Position numbers and translations under genes: made by a program. A DNA stretch of 64,000 bases from Vibrio gelatinilyticus (GTDB lineage Bacteria; Pseudomonadota; Gammaproteobacteria; Enterobacterales; Vibrionaceae): the NCBI RefSeq assembly GCF_022836845.1, contig NZ_JAJNNZ010000005.1, positions 265,393 through 329,392 on the forward strand, given 5' to 3'. Shown here piece by piece: positions 38,858-47,341 of the stretch; position 1 is the stretch's first letter; each line of letters starts with the position of its first letter. The notes under the pieces were generated by a model. It did not search any database, was not told where the DNA came from, and saw only the letters and a list, made by a program, of their open reading frames with translations.

Positions 38858-39580
38858 GTGTACCGAGTCTTATTAATAGATGATGAGCCCGCAGCGACTC
38901 AAGCTTTAAAACGCAGCCTTGCAGCGTTTGAAGAGATTGACGTTATTGGTAGCTACAACGATCCACAAAAAGGCATTGAAGCGATATGCCAACGGATGCC
39001 CGACGTGGTGTTTATGGACATTGAAATGCCCGGGTTAGATGGCTTTATGGTGGCAAAGGCAACCGAGCATATCCCCTATCACTTGGTGTATGTGACCGCC
39101 TATTCAGAGCACGCGCTAAGCGCATTTGAAACCAAAGTCGTGGACTATCTATTAAAACCCGTTCGCCAAACCAGACTTGAGCGCTGCCTTGAAAAAATCA
39201 AAGCCCTGCCCCCACTGACATCCCCTTTAGTTGATTCTGAAATTTTAGTTAGTGATGGCAAAACGACCTATCGACTTACCCAGAATGATATCAGCCACAT
39301 CGAGAGTATCGGCCGCTACCAACAGGTCAACCTAACGACATCGGGGCAAAGAAAATTCCAGCTGCAGACCATCGTCACAGAAGAGACCATGACCAACTTT
39401 GAAAATGAGTTAGGCTCGGAGCATTTCTTAAGAGTGCACCGCAGCTTTATTGTTAACGTGAGTTTGATAACGCAAATACAGCGAGAAGCAAGAAATACGC
39501 TCGTGTCATTGAGTGGCGTCAGTCAAAGTATCCCAGTAGCGAGGGCTAAGGTGTCTTTGGTCAATGAGTATTTAGAATAG
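38858..39580 (+). CDS. LytTR-family response regulator
   Basis: 240 residues. The receiver domain has VLLIDDEPAATQ and the phospho-Asp54 in VVFMDIEMPGLDGF, with the later Lys in YLLKPVRQ. The C-terminal LytTR DNA-binding domain is at about residues 140-240 (HIESIGRYQQVNLTTS, EHFLRVHRSFIVNV). The start is GTG at 38858-38860, preceded by AAGGAG with ideal spacing; a longer ATG frame would run into the kinase gene. It follows the kinase by 10 bases. Likely binds the direct repeat at 37671-37702 to control the efflux operon. Confidence 0.93.
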   Translation: MYRVLLIDDEPAATQALKRSLAAFEEIDVIGSYNDPQKGIEAICQRMPDVVFMDIEMPGLDGFMVAKATEHIPYHLVYVTAYSEHALSAFETKVVDYLLKPVRQTRLERCLEKIKALPPLTSPLVDSEILVSDGKTTYRLTQNDISHIESIGRYQQVNLTTSGQRKFQLQTIVTEETMTNFENELGSEHFLRVHRSFIVNVSLITQIQREARNTLVSLSGVSQSIPVARAKVSLVNEYLE

Positions 39581-39807
39581 CGTTCAAGAATAGTTACCGG
39601 CCAAATCCCCCAACTTCAATCGCGAGAGATGGACGAGACTCGCTTTCCCCGTACCTTTACAGCATCGCCCGAGAAAACCCAGTGATCAGCTCGCTGTCGC
39701 TGGGAAGTTAACAAAACGGCTGCACCTAACCAAAAGTGCTCTAACGGTGCTTTTCAGCACTACCACTAAAACCAATCCAACCTCCACCAGCGTGAGTTAC
39801 CGCTCCA

Positions 39808-39838
39808 TTGTCCTGTCTACAACTTTATAGTTTATAAT
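39808..39838 (+). promoter_or_regulatory. MerR-type promoter with 19-bp spacer
   Basis: TTGTCC (-35) and TATAAT (-10) are separated by exactly 19 bases (39814-39832). The spacer holds the near-perfect dyad CTACAACTTTATAG (39817-39830), centred in it. Over-long spacers with a central dyad are the hallmark of MerR-activated promoters. It points at the MerR-methyltransferase gene 34 bases away. Confidence 0.65.
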
Positions 39839-39871
39839 AACGCACTATCAACAAATAATGGGCTTACTATT

Positions 39872-41044
39872 GTGTATAAGATATCTGAGCTAGCTGCCGC
39901 TGTAGGCTTGTCCCGAACAGCTCTACTTTATTATGAAAAGCAAGGGCTTATATATGGTCAAAGGCTTGACAATGGCTATCGAATATACCGTGATTCCGAT
40001 AGACAACGTGTTCGTTTGATTCAACAATTACTGGCTGGCGGTTTAACGCTGAAAGAGTGCAAAGCATGTTTGGATGCGAAAGTGGATAGGCAACTGCTAC
40101 AAAACCGCCTTTCAAAGCTAGATGAAGAGATTGAGCAAAAGCAGCAGTCAAGAAAATTGCTGGCCGCTATGCTGGGCGAGGGCGACCTCAAAGCATGGCA
40201 CCAGGATTTGGACCAGTTGGCTCCAGATGCTCATATGGGTTGGTTAATGAAGCAAGGCTTTAGTGAAAAAGAAGCGATTCGATTAAGATGGTTATCAAAA
40301 AACATGAACGAACATGACTTGTATATGACTGACTTTATGAGAGTTTTTGAACCTTTAGAGCGTTGGGGGCCTGGCAGTGAGAGCGATACACAAAAAGCTT
40401 TATCTGTAGTGCCAAAGGATGTCACCCATATACTCGAAGTTGGCTGTGGCAAAGGGCTTTCCACCCAAGTACTTGCCGAGCACAGCAAAGCAAGCATCAC
40501 CGCTATCGACAATGAGCAATCTGCCCTTAACAGCCTATCTGAGCGGTTTAATCAGCAAGGCATTTCTTCGCGGCTCAACACTGTGTGTGCGAGCATGACA
40601 GAACTGCCGTTTGAGAATGAGAGTTTTGATCTCATCTGGGCAGAGGGCAGCGCTTATATTATGGGTGTAGAAAAAGCACTGGCTGAATGGAAAGCGCTCT
40701 TGAAACACCGGGGCCACTTAATGCTGAGCGACATGGTATGGCGAACCTCACTGCCTAGCCAAGTGTCGATTGATTTCTGGAAACAAGAATACCCAGACAT
40801 TCAGTTGGTCGAAACGAGAATTAAACAAATCACACAAGCGGGATATCGCGTTGTAGAGCACTTTGCGATGAGTGAGGAGGCTTGGATGAATTATTATGTA
40901 CCTTTAGCAGAACGAGTGAATACGCTAGAGACAGAGCTATCTTCGAGCGCAGCATGGAAAGACATCAAGAATGAGGTAGATATTTGCACAAGGTTTGCCC
41001 ATGAATTTGGCTATCACATATTTATTCTTGAAAATTATCAATAA
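39872..41044 (+). CDS. MerR-family regulator fused to a SAM-dependent methyltransferase
   Basis: 390 residues from GTG at 39872. Residues 1-70 are a MerR HTH: ISELAAAVGLSRTALLYYEKQGL and NGYRIYRDSD. A dimerisation coil follows (about 70-115: LLQNRLSKLDEEIEQKQQ). A short helical link (TipAS-like?) runs to about 180. Residues 180-390 are a class I methyltransferase: motif I HILEVGCGKGLSTQVLA, then SITAIDNEQSALNSL, MTELPFENESFDLIWAEGSAYIMG, and LLKHRGHLMLSDMVW. The promoter upstream has a MerR-type 19-base spacer, so it is probably autoregulated. Substrate of the methyltransferase is not evident; the family is usually small-molecule directed. The fusion is unusual. Confidence 0.85.
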   Translation: MYKISELAAAVGLSRTALLYYEKQGLIYGQRLDNGYRIYRDSDRQRVRLIQQLLAGGLTLKECKACLDAKVDRQLLQNRLSKLDEEIEQKQQSRKLLAAMLGEGDLKAWHQDLDQLAPDAHMGWLMKQGFSEKEAIRLRWLSKNMNEHDLYMTDFMRVFEPLERWGPGSESDTQKALSVVPKDVTHILEVGCGKGLSTQVLAEHSKASITAIDNEQSALNSLSERFNQQGISSRLNTVCASMTELPFENESFDLIWAEGSAYIMGVEKALAEWKALLKHRGHLMLSDMVWRTSLPSQVSIDFWKQEYPDIQLVETRIKQITQAGYRVVEHFAMSEEAWMNYYVPLAERVNTLETELSSSAAWKDIKNEVDICTRFAHEFGYHIFILENYQ

Positions 41045-41316
41045 AATCAATAGCTAAACTCATAAAAACCAACAAATTTGAATAAATTGGGAAAATAAAC
41101 CTTTACAACCTAGGATTCTACTGTAGGATTGCACTCGCTTTGTTAAGCAGAGTTATTTAAAACACATTAAGTAAAAGCAAATCTTCAGACTTCCTTCGTT
41201 ATTGTTGTAAACATCTGTAATTCCCTTAGCTTCATCGTACGATTAGATAACTCAAACGAACAACGCTGTCGCAAACTGCGACGCTCAATTTAACTAAAAT
41301 TTTTAAGGGACATCAC
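41045..41316 (+). promoter_or_regulatory. cspA upstream region and 5' leader
   Basis: A 272-base gap without a gene, typical of cold-shock genes with a long 5' leader. A small hairpin GTCGCA-AAC-TGCGAC lies at 41268-41282, about 35 bases before the start codon, and AAGGGA is the ribosome site. No exact copy of the E. coli cold box is seen. Start of transcription cannot be fixed. Confidence 0.45.
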
Positions 41317-41529
41317 ATGTCAAACAAAACTACTGGTATCGTAAAATGGTTTAACGAAGAGAAAGGTTTCGGTTTCATTTCTCAAGACAACGGCGGCGCT
41401 GACGTATTCGTACACTTCCGTGCTATCGCTTCAGAGGGTTTCAAAACTCTAGCTGAAGGCCAAAAAGTTTCTTTTGAAGTTGAGCAAGGTCAAAAAGGCC
41501 CTCAAGCTTCAAACGTTGTAGCTCTATAA
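41317..41529 (+). CDS. cspA: Cold-shock protein (CspA family)
   Basis: 70 residues, the normal family length. RNP1 KGFGFI (about residues 16-21) and RNP2 DVFVHF (about 29-34) are intact, and the sequence ends in the usual VVAL. It is a single-domain OB-fold RNA chaperone in the cytoplasm. It has a long leader and is followed by a strong terminator. The small 38-residue ORF lies 308 bases downstream on the same strand. Paralogue assignment within the Csp family is not certain. Confidence 0.93.
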   Translation: MSNKTTGIVKWFNEEKGFGFISQDNGGADVFVHFRAIASEGFKTLAEGQKVSFEVEQGQKGPQASNVVAL

Positions 41530-41541
41530 GAGTTCTTCGTT

Positions 41542-41577
41542 ACGCGAACAAGCCTAGCTTGTTCGCGTTGCTTTCCC
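41542..41577 (+). terminator. cspA terminator
   Basis: Eleven-base perfect stem ACGCGAACAAG / CTTGTTCGCGT with a 5-base loop, followed by TGCTTTCCCCTTTT, starting 13 bases after the cspA stop. Confidence 0.75.
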
Positions 41578-41837
41578 CTTTTATCACAGCCTAGTACCCT
41601 TCTCGTCTTTTAGATAAACCTCCAGAAAGCCAACACTGTTCATCAACCTCAATATTCAAATCGTCATCTCTACACGTTTTGCCACTTGATTTCTGTTGAT
41701 TACATATTCGTTATAGCCCCTATTAACCCAACACCACTTCAATTTTTAGTTCGCGATAAAGCGTCTGTCTTTTTCGTTGATTTCGATGTTGAGTGTGTTT
41801 TTACCTAATTAAATTTTAATACCTATGAGGACTTACT

Positions 41838-41954
41838 ATGTCTAGATCTGTTGGTCGCCAGCGTTTTTGGTTTCAAAAATGTCGCGACAATACTCACAAA
41901 ACACAAACATCATCTAGTGGCGCTGACGCTAGTAAAATAAACCCAAAAGGATAA
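41838..41954 (+). CDS. Small basic protein, 38 residues, unknown
   Basis: Not recognised. ATG at 41838-41840 has GAGGA 6 bases upstream, one of the better ribosome sites in the window, and the frame is 38 codons long. The sequence starts MSRSVGRQRFWFQKCRD, is aromatic and basic at the N-terminus and Ser/Thr/Ala-rich at the C-terminus, with one Cys. An AT-rich promoter-like region lies before it. It has no signal peptide or membrane helix. A hairpin GAGCAAG / CTTGCTC follows at 41964-41987. It is a candidate regulatory small protein or a translated leader; nothing ties it to cspA except position. Confidence 0.45.
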   Translation: MSRSVGRQRFWFQKCRDNTHKTQTSSSGADASKINPKG

Positions 41955-41963
41955 CTCCCTGGC

Positions 41964-41987
41964 GAGCAAGCAACCGCCTTCTTGCTC
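41964..41987 (+). terminator. Hairpin after the 38-residue ORF
   Basis: Seven-base stem GAGCAAG / CTTGCTC with a 10-base loop, ten bases after the small ORF stop. No U tract, so terminator function is uncertain. Confidence 0.35.
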
Positions 41988-42079
41988 AGACCACCAGCTA
42001 TCTAAAGCCATCTCAAAATAGTTAACAACAAAGATCTCTATTCAACACAGTTAACCATGTAACGCCGAAAAATCACCAC

Positions 42080-42150
42080 AAAAAAGGCACTTTACCCCTC
42101 GATATCTACCGGATTACCACCCAATAGAAAATACCAAACGGAAAAGTGCC
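42080..42150 (-). terminator. Possible long-loop terminator after the GH3 gene
   Basis: On the - strand GGCACTTT pairs with AAAGTGCC (42143-42150 with 42086-42093) across a long loop, followed by TTTTTT. It lies about 40 bases past the GH3 stop. Confidence 0.4.
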
Positions 42151-42189
42151 CTAAGAGCGATATTACTGTACTAATTCATTAACGAGTCG

Positions 42190-44964
42190 TTATTGTTTAG
42201 TAAATATGACTTGCTCAAGCGTCATGCCTGCTTTTACAAAATCGATATCAAGTCGATAAACACCTTGCTCAAGTTTAACCTGCAGCCCTTCGACAGTCGC
42301 TGATTTACCTTCTGTTCCATTAACAGGCAACGACATTCCAAAGTCGCCATTAAAGCTCAAACTGCACGAAGACTGAGACAAAGCATCGCGATGGTAGTTC
42401 GCAATCGCGCTACATTGATAGACTCCATCTTGTGGCGCATAAAAGTGCAAGGTGGTATTGCTCGTAATGTTGAGTAGCAATGGATTATCTAGCGAAGGTG
42501 CCTCAACGTTGCTGTAAGCGTCTAGTGCCGCAAATGACTTCACTGGGTCAAAGGCTATCAATGGACGTTCCATGACTGGCGCTGCCATGATGAAACGACA
42601 AATATTCATTGCACAGCGCTGCAGCTCACCCACAGTCAAGCTGCCATTTTTAAGTGCTTCTTGCGTATCATCACCCATCGCATTGGTCTGGGCACCGTCA
42701 TTTTCGACCACCATATACAAATCGTTCTGCGAGCGAATCATGTAAGAAGTGAATGTTCGCGCTTCTTTGCCAGCTTCAACTGGGTGGTTCATCTTCGCCC
42801 ACCAGTCCGTCATAACAATCCCGGTGTAACCCCACTCTCCACGCAGAATAGTAGTATTTAAATCGTAGTTAGAGGCCGTCCAATGACCATTCACTGGGTT
42901 GTAAGCCGTCATGATGGTAGAGGCATTGCCCTCTTTCACTGCCATTTCAAAGGCTCGAATATGCACTTCACGCAGAGCTCTTTCCGACATCACACTGTCT
43001 GCCTCTGAACGCGCGGTCTCTTGATCGTTACTCGCATAGTGTTTAAGAGTACCTGACACTCCAGCCCGACTTAACCCTCGAGTTTGTGCTGACCCCATGG
43101 ATCCCGTCATAAAGGGATCTTCAGAGAAATACTCGAAGTTTCGGCCGTTGAGGGGGTGGCGGTGAATGTTAATACCGGGACCGAGCAGAGTATCAATCTG
43201 ATTGGCCAGCATCTCTTGGCCTACTGCGAAAAACAGTGCCTCATTAAGGGGTTGGTTCCAGGTACACCCTAACAAAGTACCAATAGGCACTTGTGTCGCC
43301 TTATGGCCACTGTCCATACGGATACCCGACGGGCCATCGGCTGCGGCTACCACCGGAATACCAAAATTAAATAAACTGTCGCTCACACCACCAAAGGCGG
43401 CCGCTGTGCCAGGGGTGACTTTGGGGCTGCACATGCCTTCACCTCTAACAATGGTTGCCAGATCATCTTCGCTTAGCTGAGCGATAAACGATCCCATTGA
43501 TGCGCGCCCTTCCTTCACATCAATCAGTTTTATTCCCTGATCACCTGTGATGTCATAGGTTGTTGGTGCATCTTGATCCATTCTCTCTTTTAGGTTGATG
43601 CTTCTTAGTGGCACCGCCTGATAAGTTTCCTGGTAGGTTCCATCGTTATTGCGCTCTCCTGGCATCAAACGATCAAATGCCTGAATTGGTGCCGCCGCTT
43701 CAGAGAGTTTTTCGATAACCAGCAATGAAGCCAGAGTTAGCTGTGATGGAACACGCTGGACTTTGCGCACACTGCTGCCCACGTAAAACTGATAGCAACC
43801 CGCTTCAAGCAGGTAACAATTACGGTGACCAGTCGCACCACTATCGTCATAAGATGCCAGTGATTTTAGGGGCACAGAAATGCGAATGGTCTCACTTTCT
43901 CCAGGCTCAATGAGTTGCGTTTTTGCAAACCCAACCAAAACTCTTGCCGGCTTGCCAAGCTCTCCTTGTGGCGCTTCACAGTAAACCTGCACCACCTCTT
44001 TGCTCGCAAATGCTTCACCAATATTGTGTACCGTGACATCAAAGTGCAGCTGGCTGTCATCCCCCTCACCTTCAACGGTGAAACCCTCAACATCTTGACG
44101 GAACTCAGTATACGACAGACCCGCGCCAAATTCGTATTGCACTGCTTGCGGCTTAAAGGTTTCAAAGTAACGATAGCCGACGTAAATATCCTCGGCGTAT
44201 TGATTGTAGTCCTTACGACCAAAGTTGGCTGACGATGGATAGTCTGCCAGTTGATAGGCGATGGTATCAGTTAATCGCCCACTGGGTGAAACATCGCCAC
44301 TAAGAATATCAGCGAGCGCATGACCACCTTCCATTCCAGCCGCCCAGCTGTAGAGAACCGCTTTGATGGCGTGTTTGTTGGCCGTGGTCTCCAACCAGGA
44401 CATATCCATAATATTGGTGGTATTGAAAACAATGATCACGCGTTCAAAGTGAGCGGTGACTTTTTCAACCATGGTCATTTCGACATCAGTCAACCGATAG
44501 CTGCCAGGCGCGTCAGCGTTGTCTTGATCTTCACCTGCAGTACGACCAATAAATACGATGGCTTTGTCAGAGTTCAGCGCCGCTTGCTGAACAAGCTGGT
44601 CATCAACAGGCATCTCATGTTGAAACCAAGGCTCAGCTGCCCATGCGCCCCCGCCGTCTTCAAACGGGTTATCTTCCAACCAATTTTCATACACTGAGAC
44701 CAACTCTTCATTTAGCCTAACTGAAGTATTGGCACGTAAGCCTTCTAGTGCATTCACAGCATAAGGCACATTCACTGCGCCCCCAGATCCCGTACCACTG
44801 CGGTAGGTATCGATCTGACAACGTCCAAATAATGAGATTATCTCGCCATTTTTAATTGGCAGTACAGCGTCCTTATTTTCAAGCAGGACAATGCCCTCGC
44901 AAGCGGCTTGACGGCTGACAGGAATAAGCCTTTTCTGGGCGATGATTATTTTTTCTTTTTGCAT
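42190..44964 (-). CDS. GH3 beta-glucosidase with swapped domain order
   Basis: 924 residues from the ATG at 44962-44964; a TTG 22 codons earlier is less likely. The GH3 C-terminal sandwich domain comes first (about 20-270, AACEGIVLLENKDAVLPI, GRTAGEDQDNAD), then an FnIII-like domain (about 310-400), then the GH3 barrel (about 490-760) with LLGPGINIHRHPLNGRNFEY, the KH loop TLKHYASNDQE, and the nucleophile Asp720 in GIVMTDWW. A further beta-sandwich of about 100 residues ends the protein. This inverted order is known in some Ruminococcus-type GH3 enzymes. No signal peptide, so it acts on imported beta-glucosides. It lies downstream of qnr, with a LacI-type palindrome upstream. Confidence 0.88.
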   Translation of the reverse strand: MQKEKIIIAQKRLIPVSRQAACEGIVLLENKDAVLPIKNGEIISLFGRCQIDTYRSGTGSGGAVNVPYAVNALEGLRANTSVRLNEELVSVYENWLEDNPFEDGGGAWAAEPWFQHEMPVDDQLVQQAALNSDKAIVFIGRTAGEDQDNADAPGSYRLTDVEMTMVEKVTAHFERVIIVFNTTNIMDMSWLETTANKHAIKAVLYSWAAGMEGGHALADILSGDVSPSGRLTDTIAYQLADYPSSANFGRKDYNQYAEDIYVGYRYFETFKPQAVQYEFGAGLSYTEFRQDVEGFTVEGEGDDSQLHFDVTVHNIGEAFASKEVVQVYCEAPQGELGKPARVLVGFAKTQLIEPGESETIRISVPLKSLASYDDSGATGHRNCYLLEAGCYQFYVGSSVRKVQRVPSQLTLASLLVIEKLSEAAAPIQAFDRLMPGERNNDGTYQETYQAVPLRSINLKERMDQDAPTTYDITGDQGIKLIDVKEGRASMGSFIAQLSEDDLATIVRGEGMCSPKVTPGTAAAFGGVSDSLFNFGIPVVAAADGPSGIRMDSGHKATQVPIGTLLGCTWNQPLNEALFFAVGQEMLANQIDTLLGPGINIHRHPLNGRNFEYFSEDPFMTGSMGSAQTRGLSRAGVSGTLKHYASNDQETARSEADSVMSERALREVHIRAFEMAVKEGNASTIMTAYNPVNGHWTASNYDLNTTILRGEWGYTGIVMTDWWAKMNHPVEAGKEARTFTSYMIRSQNDLYMVVENDGAQTNAMGDDTQEALKNGSLTVGELQRCAMNICRFIMAAPVMERPLIAFDPVKSFAALDAYSNVEAPSLDNPLLLNITSNTTLHFYAPQDGVYQCSAIANYHRDALSQSSCSLSFNGDFGMSLPVNGTEGKSATVEGLQVKLEQGVYRLDIDFVKAGMTLEQVIFTKQ

Positions 44965-45351
44965 TTCTGTAATAATCCGTTCGGTAGAGTAATTAGGTTC
45001 GTCGCATTCACTCAAAAGAGGCAATGGCAAGTTCAGGAAATACTGCTATTTGAACTTTCTTTTGAGTCTTTACAGGATGAAATCGTGCATTGATCATGTC
45101 TCTGGTTTGTGAACCGCTATTAATCATGACCACCGAATATCTGCCAGTATTCTGCCACTACCCGCTCTCCAAATTGACACTTTTCCTATTTTTATTGGCC
45201 AGAAGTCGATCTAGCTCTCGAAAAAGAAAGCGCTTTCTCGTGGTGATGTTTTTTTTATCAGTAGTCCTAAATGATGGGTATTTCGGTAAACTATCGCCCT
45301 ATTGCTGCTTTCTGGGGTTGAGATCCTCTTGTCACTCGTATGGATAACCCG
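44965..45351. promoter_or_regulatory. Upstream region of the GH3 gene
   Basis: About 390 bases between the GH3 and qnr genes, both on the - strand. It holds the palindrome at 45226-45239 and AT-rich runs suited to a promoter. No gene or recognised RNA is seen. Confidence 0.4.
45226..45239. promoter_or_regulatory. LacI-family type operator
   Basis: Perfect 14-base palindrome AGAAAGCGCTTTCT with the central CG typical of LacI/GalR/PurR operators. It lies 262 bases upstream of the GH3 start, in the gap after qnr. No LacI-type gene is in this window. Confidence 0.5.
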
Positions 45352-46008
45352 CTAGCCAGGCACCACTATCAACCCCAATGGCTCTAAAAGCTGCTCTTGC
45401 TGCCAGGCACAAATTTTAACGCCTGTGAGATCGATACGTCTTGGGTCTAAACCTTCTAAGTCGGTATGGGTGAGATCACAGCCTTGTAAACTAAATTGTG
45501 ACCAACTATCTGGCGAAAACACGCCGCGACTTAGATCGGACTCTCTGAGGGAAGCACCTTGCAAATTTGCACCAACCCACCGGTTCTCATACAAATCACA
45601 TTTCTCGATGCATTGATTGTCAAAATTAGCGTACGACAAATTACAGGCCGTTATGTAGGCTGAGCAGAAATAGACACTGTGACTGACCTGGTTGGTAAAG
45701 CTGGCCCGATAAAAATTGGCACCTTTCAAGTCGCATTCACGAAGTTCTATGCCAAAGCAATTCGCGCCTACAAACTGGCACATAGACAACTGGCAGTTTT
45801 TAAAGCTTGCATCCCTTAAGTCTGCATACTCAAAGCTGCACCCTTCAAGATCCGTCGTTTCAACGAAGCTGCAATCAATAAATTGAGCCTCTCTCAAATT
45901 GGTGTTTGAAAAATTACATCGTATGAATTTGCAGTTTACAAAACGCGCATGAGACAAGTCTTGCTTTGAAAAGTCATGTGATTGGTATTGTTGGTTATGC
46001 ATGTTCAT
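45352..46008 (-). CDS. qnr: Chromosomal Qnr-type pentapeptide repeat protein
   Basis: 218 residues, the exact Qnr size. Continuous A(D/N)LXX-type five-residue repeats form a right-handed beta helix that mimics DNA and shields gyrase and topoisomerase IV from quinolones. Family-specific segments are intact: ANCFGIELRECDLKGANF, NQVSHSVYFCSAYI, and the C-terminus GLDPRRIDLTGVKICAWQQEQLLEPLGLIV. The start has AGGAG 7 bases upstream. Vibrionaceae are the natural reservoir of qnr genes (QnrVC, QnrVS types). No integron or transposon sequence flanks it, so it is a native gene. Regulation (for example by LexA) is not evident. Confidence 0.93.
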   Translation of the reverse strand: MNMHNQQYQSHDFSKQDLSHARFVNCKFIRCNFSNTNLREAQFIDCSFVETTDLEGCSFEYADLRDASFKNCQLSMCQFVGANCFGIELRECDLKGANFYRASFTNQVSHSVYFCSAYITACNLSYANFDNQCIEKCDLYENRWVGANLQGASLRESDLSRGVFSPDSWSQFSLQGCDLTHTDLEGLDPRRIDLTGVKICAWQQEQLLEPLGLIVVPG

Positions 46009-46252
46009 TGGCTACTCCTGAAATTCGCCCACAGGCTATCAGTAGTCAGACATACAATCACGAAATATCCTCGCTATCATCAGGTTGGTTGGACCTCATG
46101 ATGAACACCAGGCAGCGGTTAATTTCCAATTCTTAGCTCCGGGAATAGCGAAAACGGTTTAGGCTATCAAGATAGCTTAGCGACAATATGTTTTTAACCT
46201 TATCTGCAACTCGTATATACTCTGCTCCATCTTTTGTAACTGATGTAAAGAC

Positions 46253-47176
46253 ATGAAGAATTATTTAACGACATTCTTGAAAGGCATGGGAATGGGAGCG
46301 GCGGACGTAGTACCTGGCGTTTCAGGGGGTACCATCGCATTTATTACCGGTATTTACGACACATTATTGGAAAGTATTCGCCGAGTGAACCCAAGCATTA
46401 TTGGACTTTGGCGACGTGAAGGTTTTAAGGCTGCATTCGAGCATATTAATGGCTTCTTCCTGATCGCTTTATTTGGTGGCATTCTTACCAGCATTCTGAC
46501 GTTGGCGAAAACCATTTCGTGGTTGCTAGAAACCCATCCGGTGCCAATTTGGTCGTTCTTCTTTGGACTGATTCTGGTGTCCGTGTATCACATGATGAGG
46601 CAGGTAGAACAGCGAACCTTATCTCGCCTGGTATTTATGGTGTTAGGCGTTGCCTTTGCCTACAGCATTACGGTTCTTAAGCCATTGCAAATGGATCCGA
46701 CCAGCATCAACATCTTCATTGCGGGTGCTATTGCCATCTGCGCGATGATATTGCCGGGTATCTCAGGCAGTTTTATTCTATTGCTGATCGGCATGTATAC
46801 ACCTGTGTTAGGGGCTGTAAAGAGCCTTCAGCTCGATGTCATGGCTTTGTTCGCAACGGGCTGTTTAATAGGACTTCTTTCCTTCTCACACTTACTGTCC
46901 TGGTTATTGAAACGCTATCGCGACTTTGCTTTGGTCTTTTTGACGGGCCTGATGGTCGGTACGCTACCTAAGTTATGGCCTTGGAAAGAGACCATTTCAT
47001 GGCGCGCAAACTCCAAGGGTGAGCAAGTTCCTCTTATCCAGGAAAATTTATCACCACTCAACTTTGAATCTGTAACAGGTCAACCGGCACAGCTGGCAAT
47101 TGCCATCGTGCTGATGCTGTGTGCTATTGCACTCGTTCTGGGACTCGAAAGAATTGCTGAGCGTGGCGAAAAGTAA
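46253..47176 (+). CDS. popT: DUF368 undecaprenyl-phosphate translocase (PopT)
   Basis: 307 residues with eight or more transmembrane helices. The DUF368 signature is at the N-terminus: KGMGMGAADVVPGVSGGTIAFITGIY, and a second copy-like motif is ILPGISGSFILLLIGMY in the middle. In V. cholerae the DUF368 protein VCA0040 was shown to move undecaprenyl phosphate back across the inner membrane, helping cell-wall recycling in alkaline or Na+-rich settings. It is divergent from qnr across a 244-base gap and is followed by a strong terminator. Single gene. Confidence 0.9.
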   Translation: MKNYLTTFLKGMGMGAADVVPGVSGGTIAFITGIYDTLLESIRRVNPSIIGLWRREGFKAAFEHINGFFLIALFGGILTSILTLAKTISWLLETHPVPIWSFFFGLILVSVYHMMRQVEQRTLSRLVFMVLGVAFAYSITVLKPLQMDPTSINIFIAGAIAICAMILPGISGSFILLLIGMYTPVLGAVKSLQLDVMALFATGCLIGLLSFSHLLSWLLKRYRDFALVFLTGLMVGTLPKLWPWKETISWRANSKGEQVPLIQENLSPLNFESVTGQPAQLAIAIVLMLCAIALVLGLERIAERGEK

Positions 47177-47195
47177 CGCGCTGCACCACATATAA

Positions 47196-47224
47196 AAAAC
47201 GGAGCCGATGAGCTCCGTTTTTTT
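47196..47224 (+). terminator. popT terminator
   Basis: Ten-base stem AAAACGGAGC / GCTCCGTTTT with a 6-base loop and a run of T residues, 19 bases after the stop. Confidence 0.88.
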
Positions 47225-47341
47225 CATATTTTTCAGCTGCGATGAGCATCGCATTGGCGACATCAACGTTATACATTTGCGTGGATAGTGTGCTGAAAAT
47301 CTACTTTTTATAAGCTGTAGACATTCACCAAATAGCGTCCT

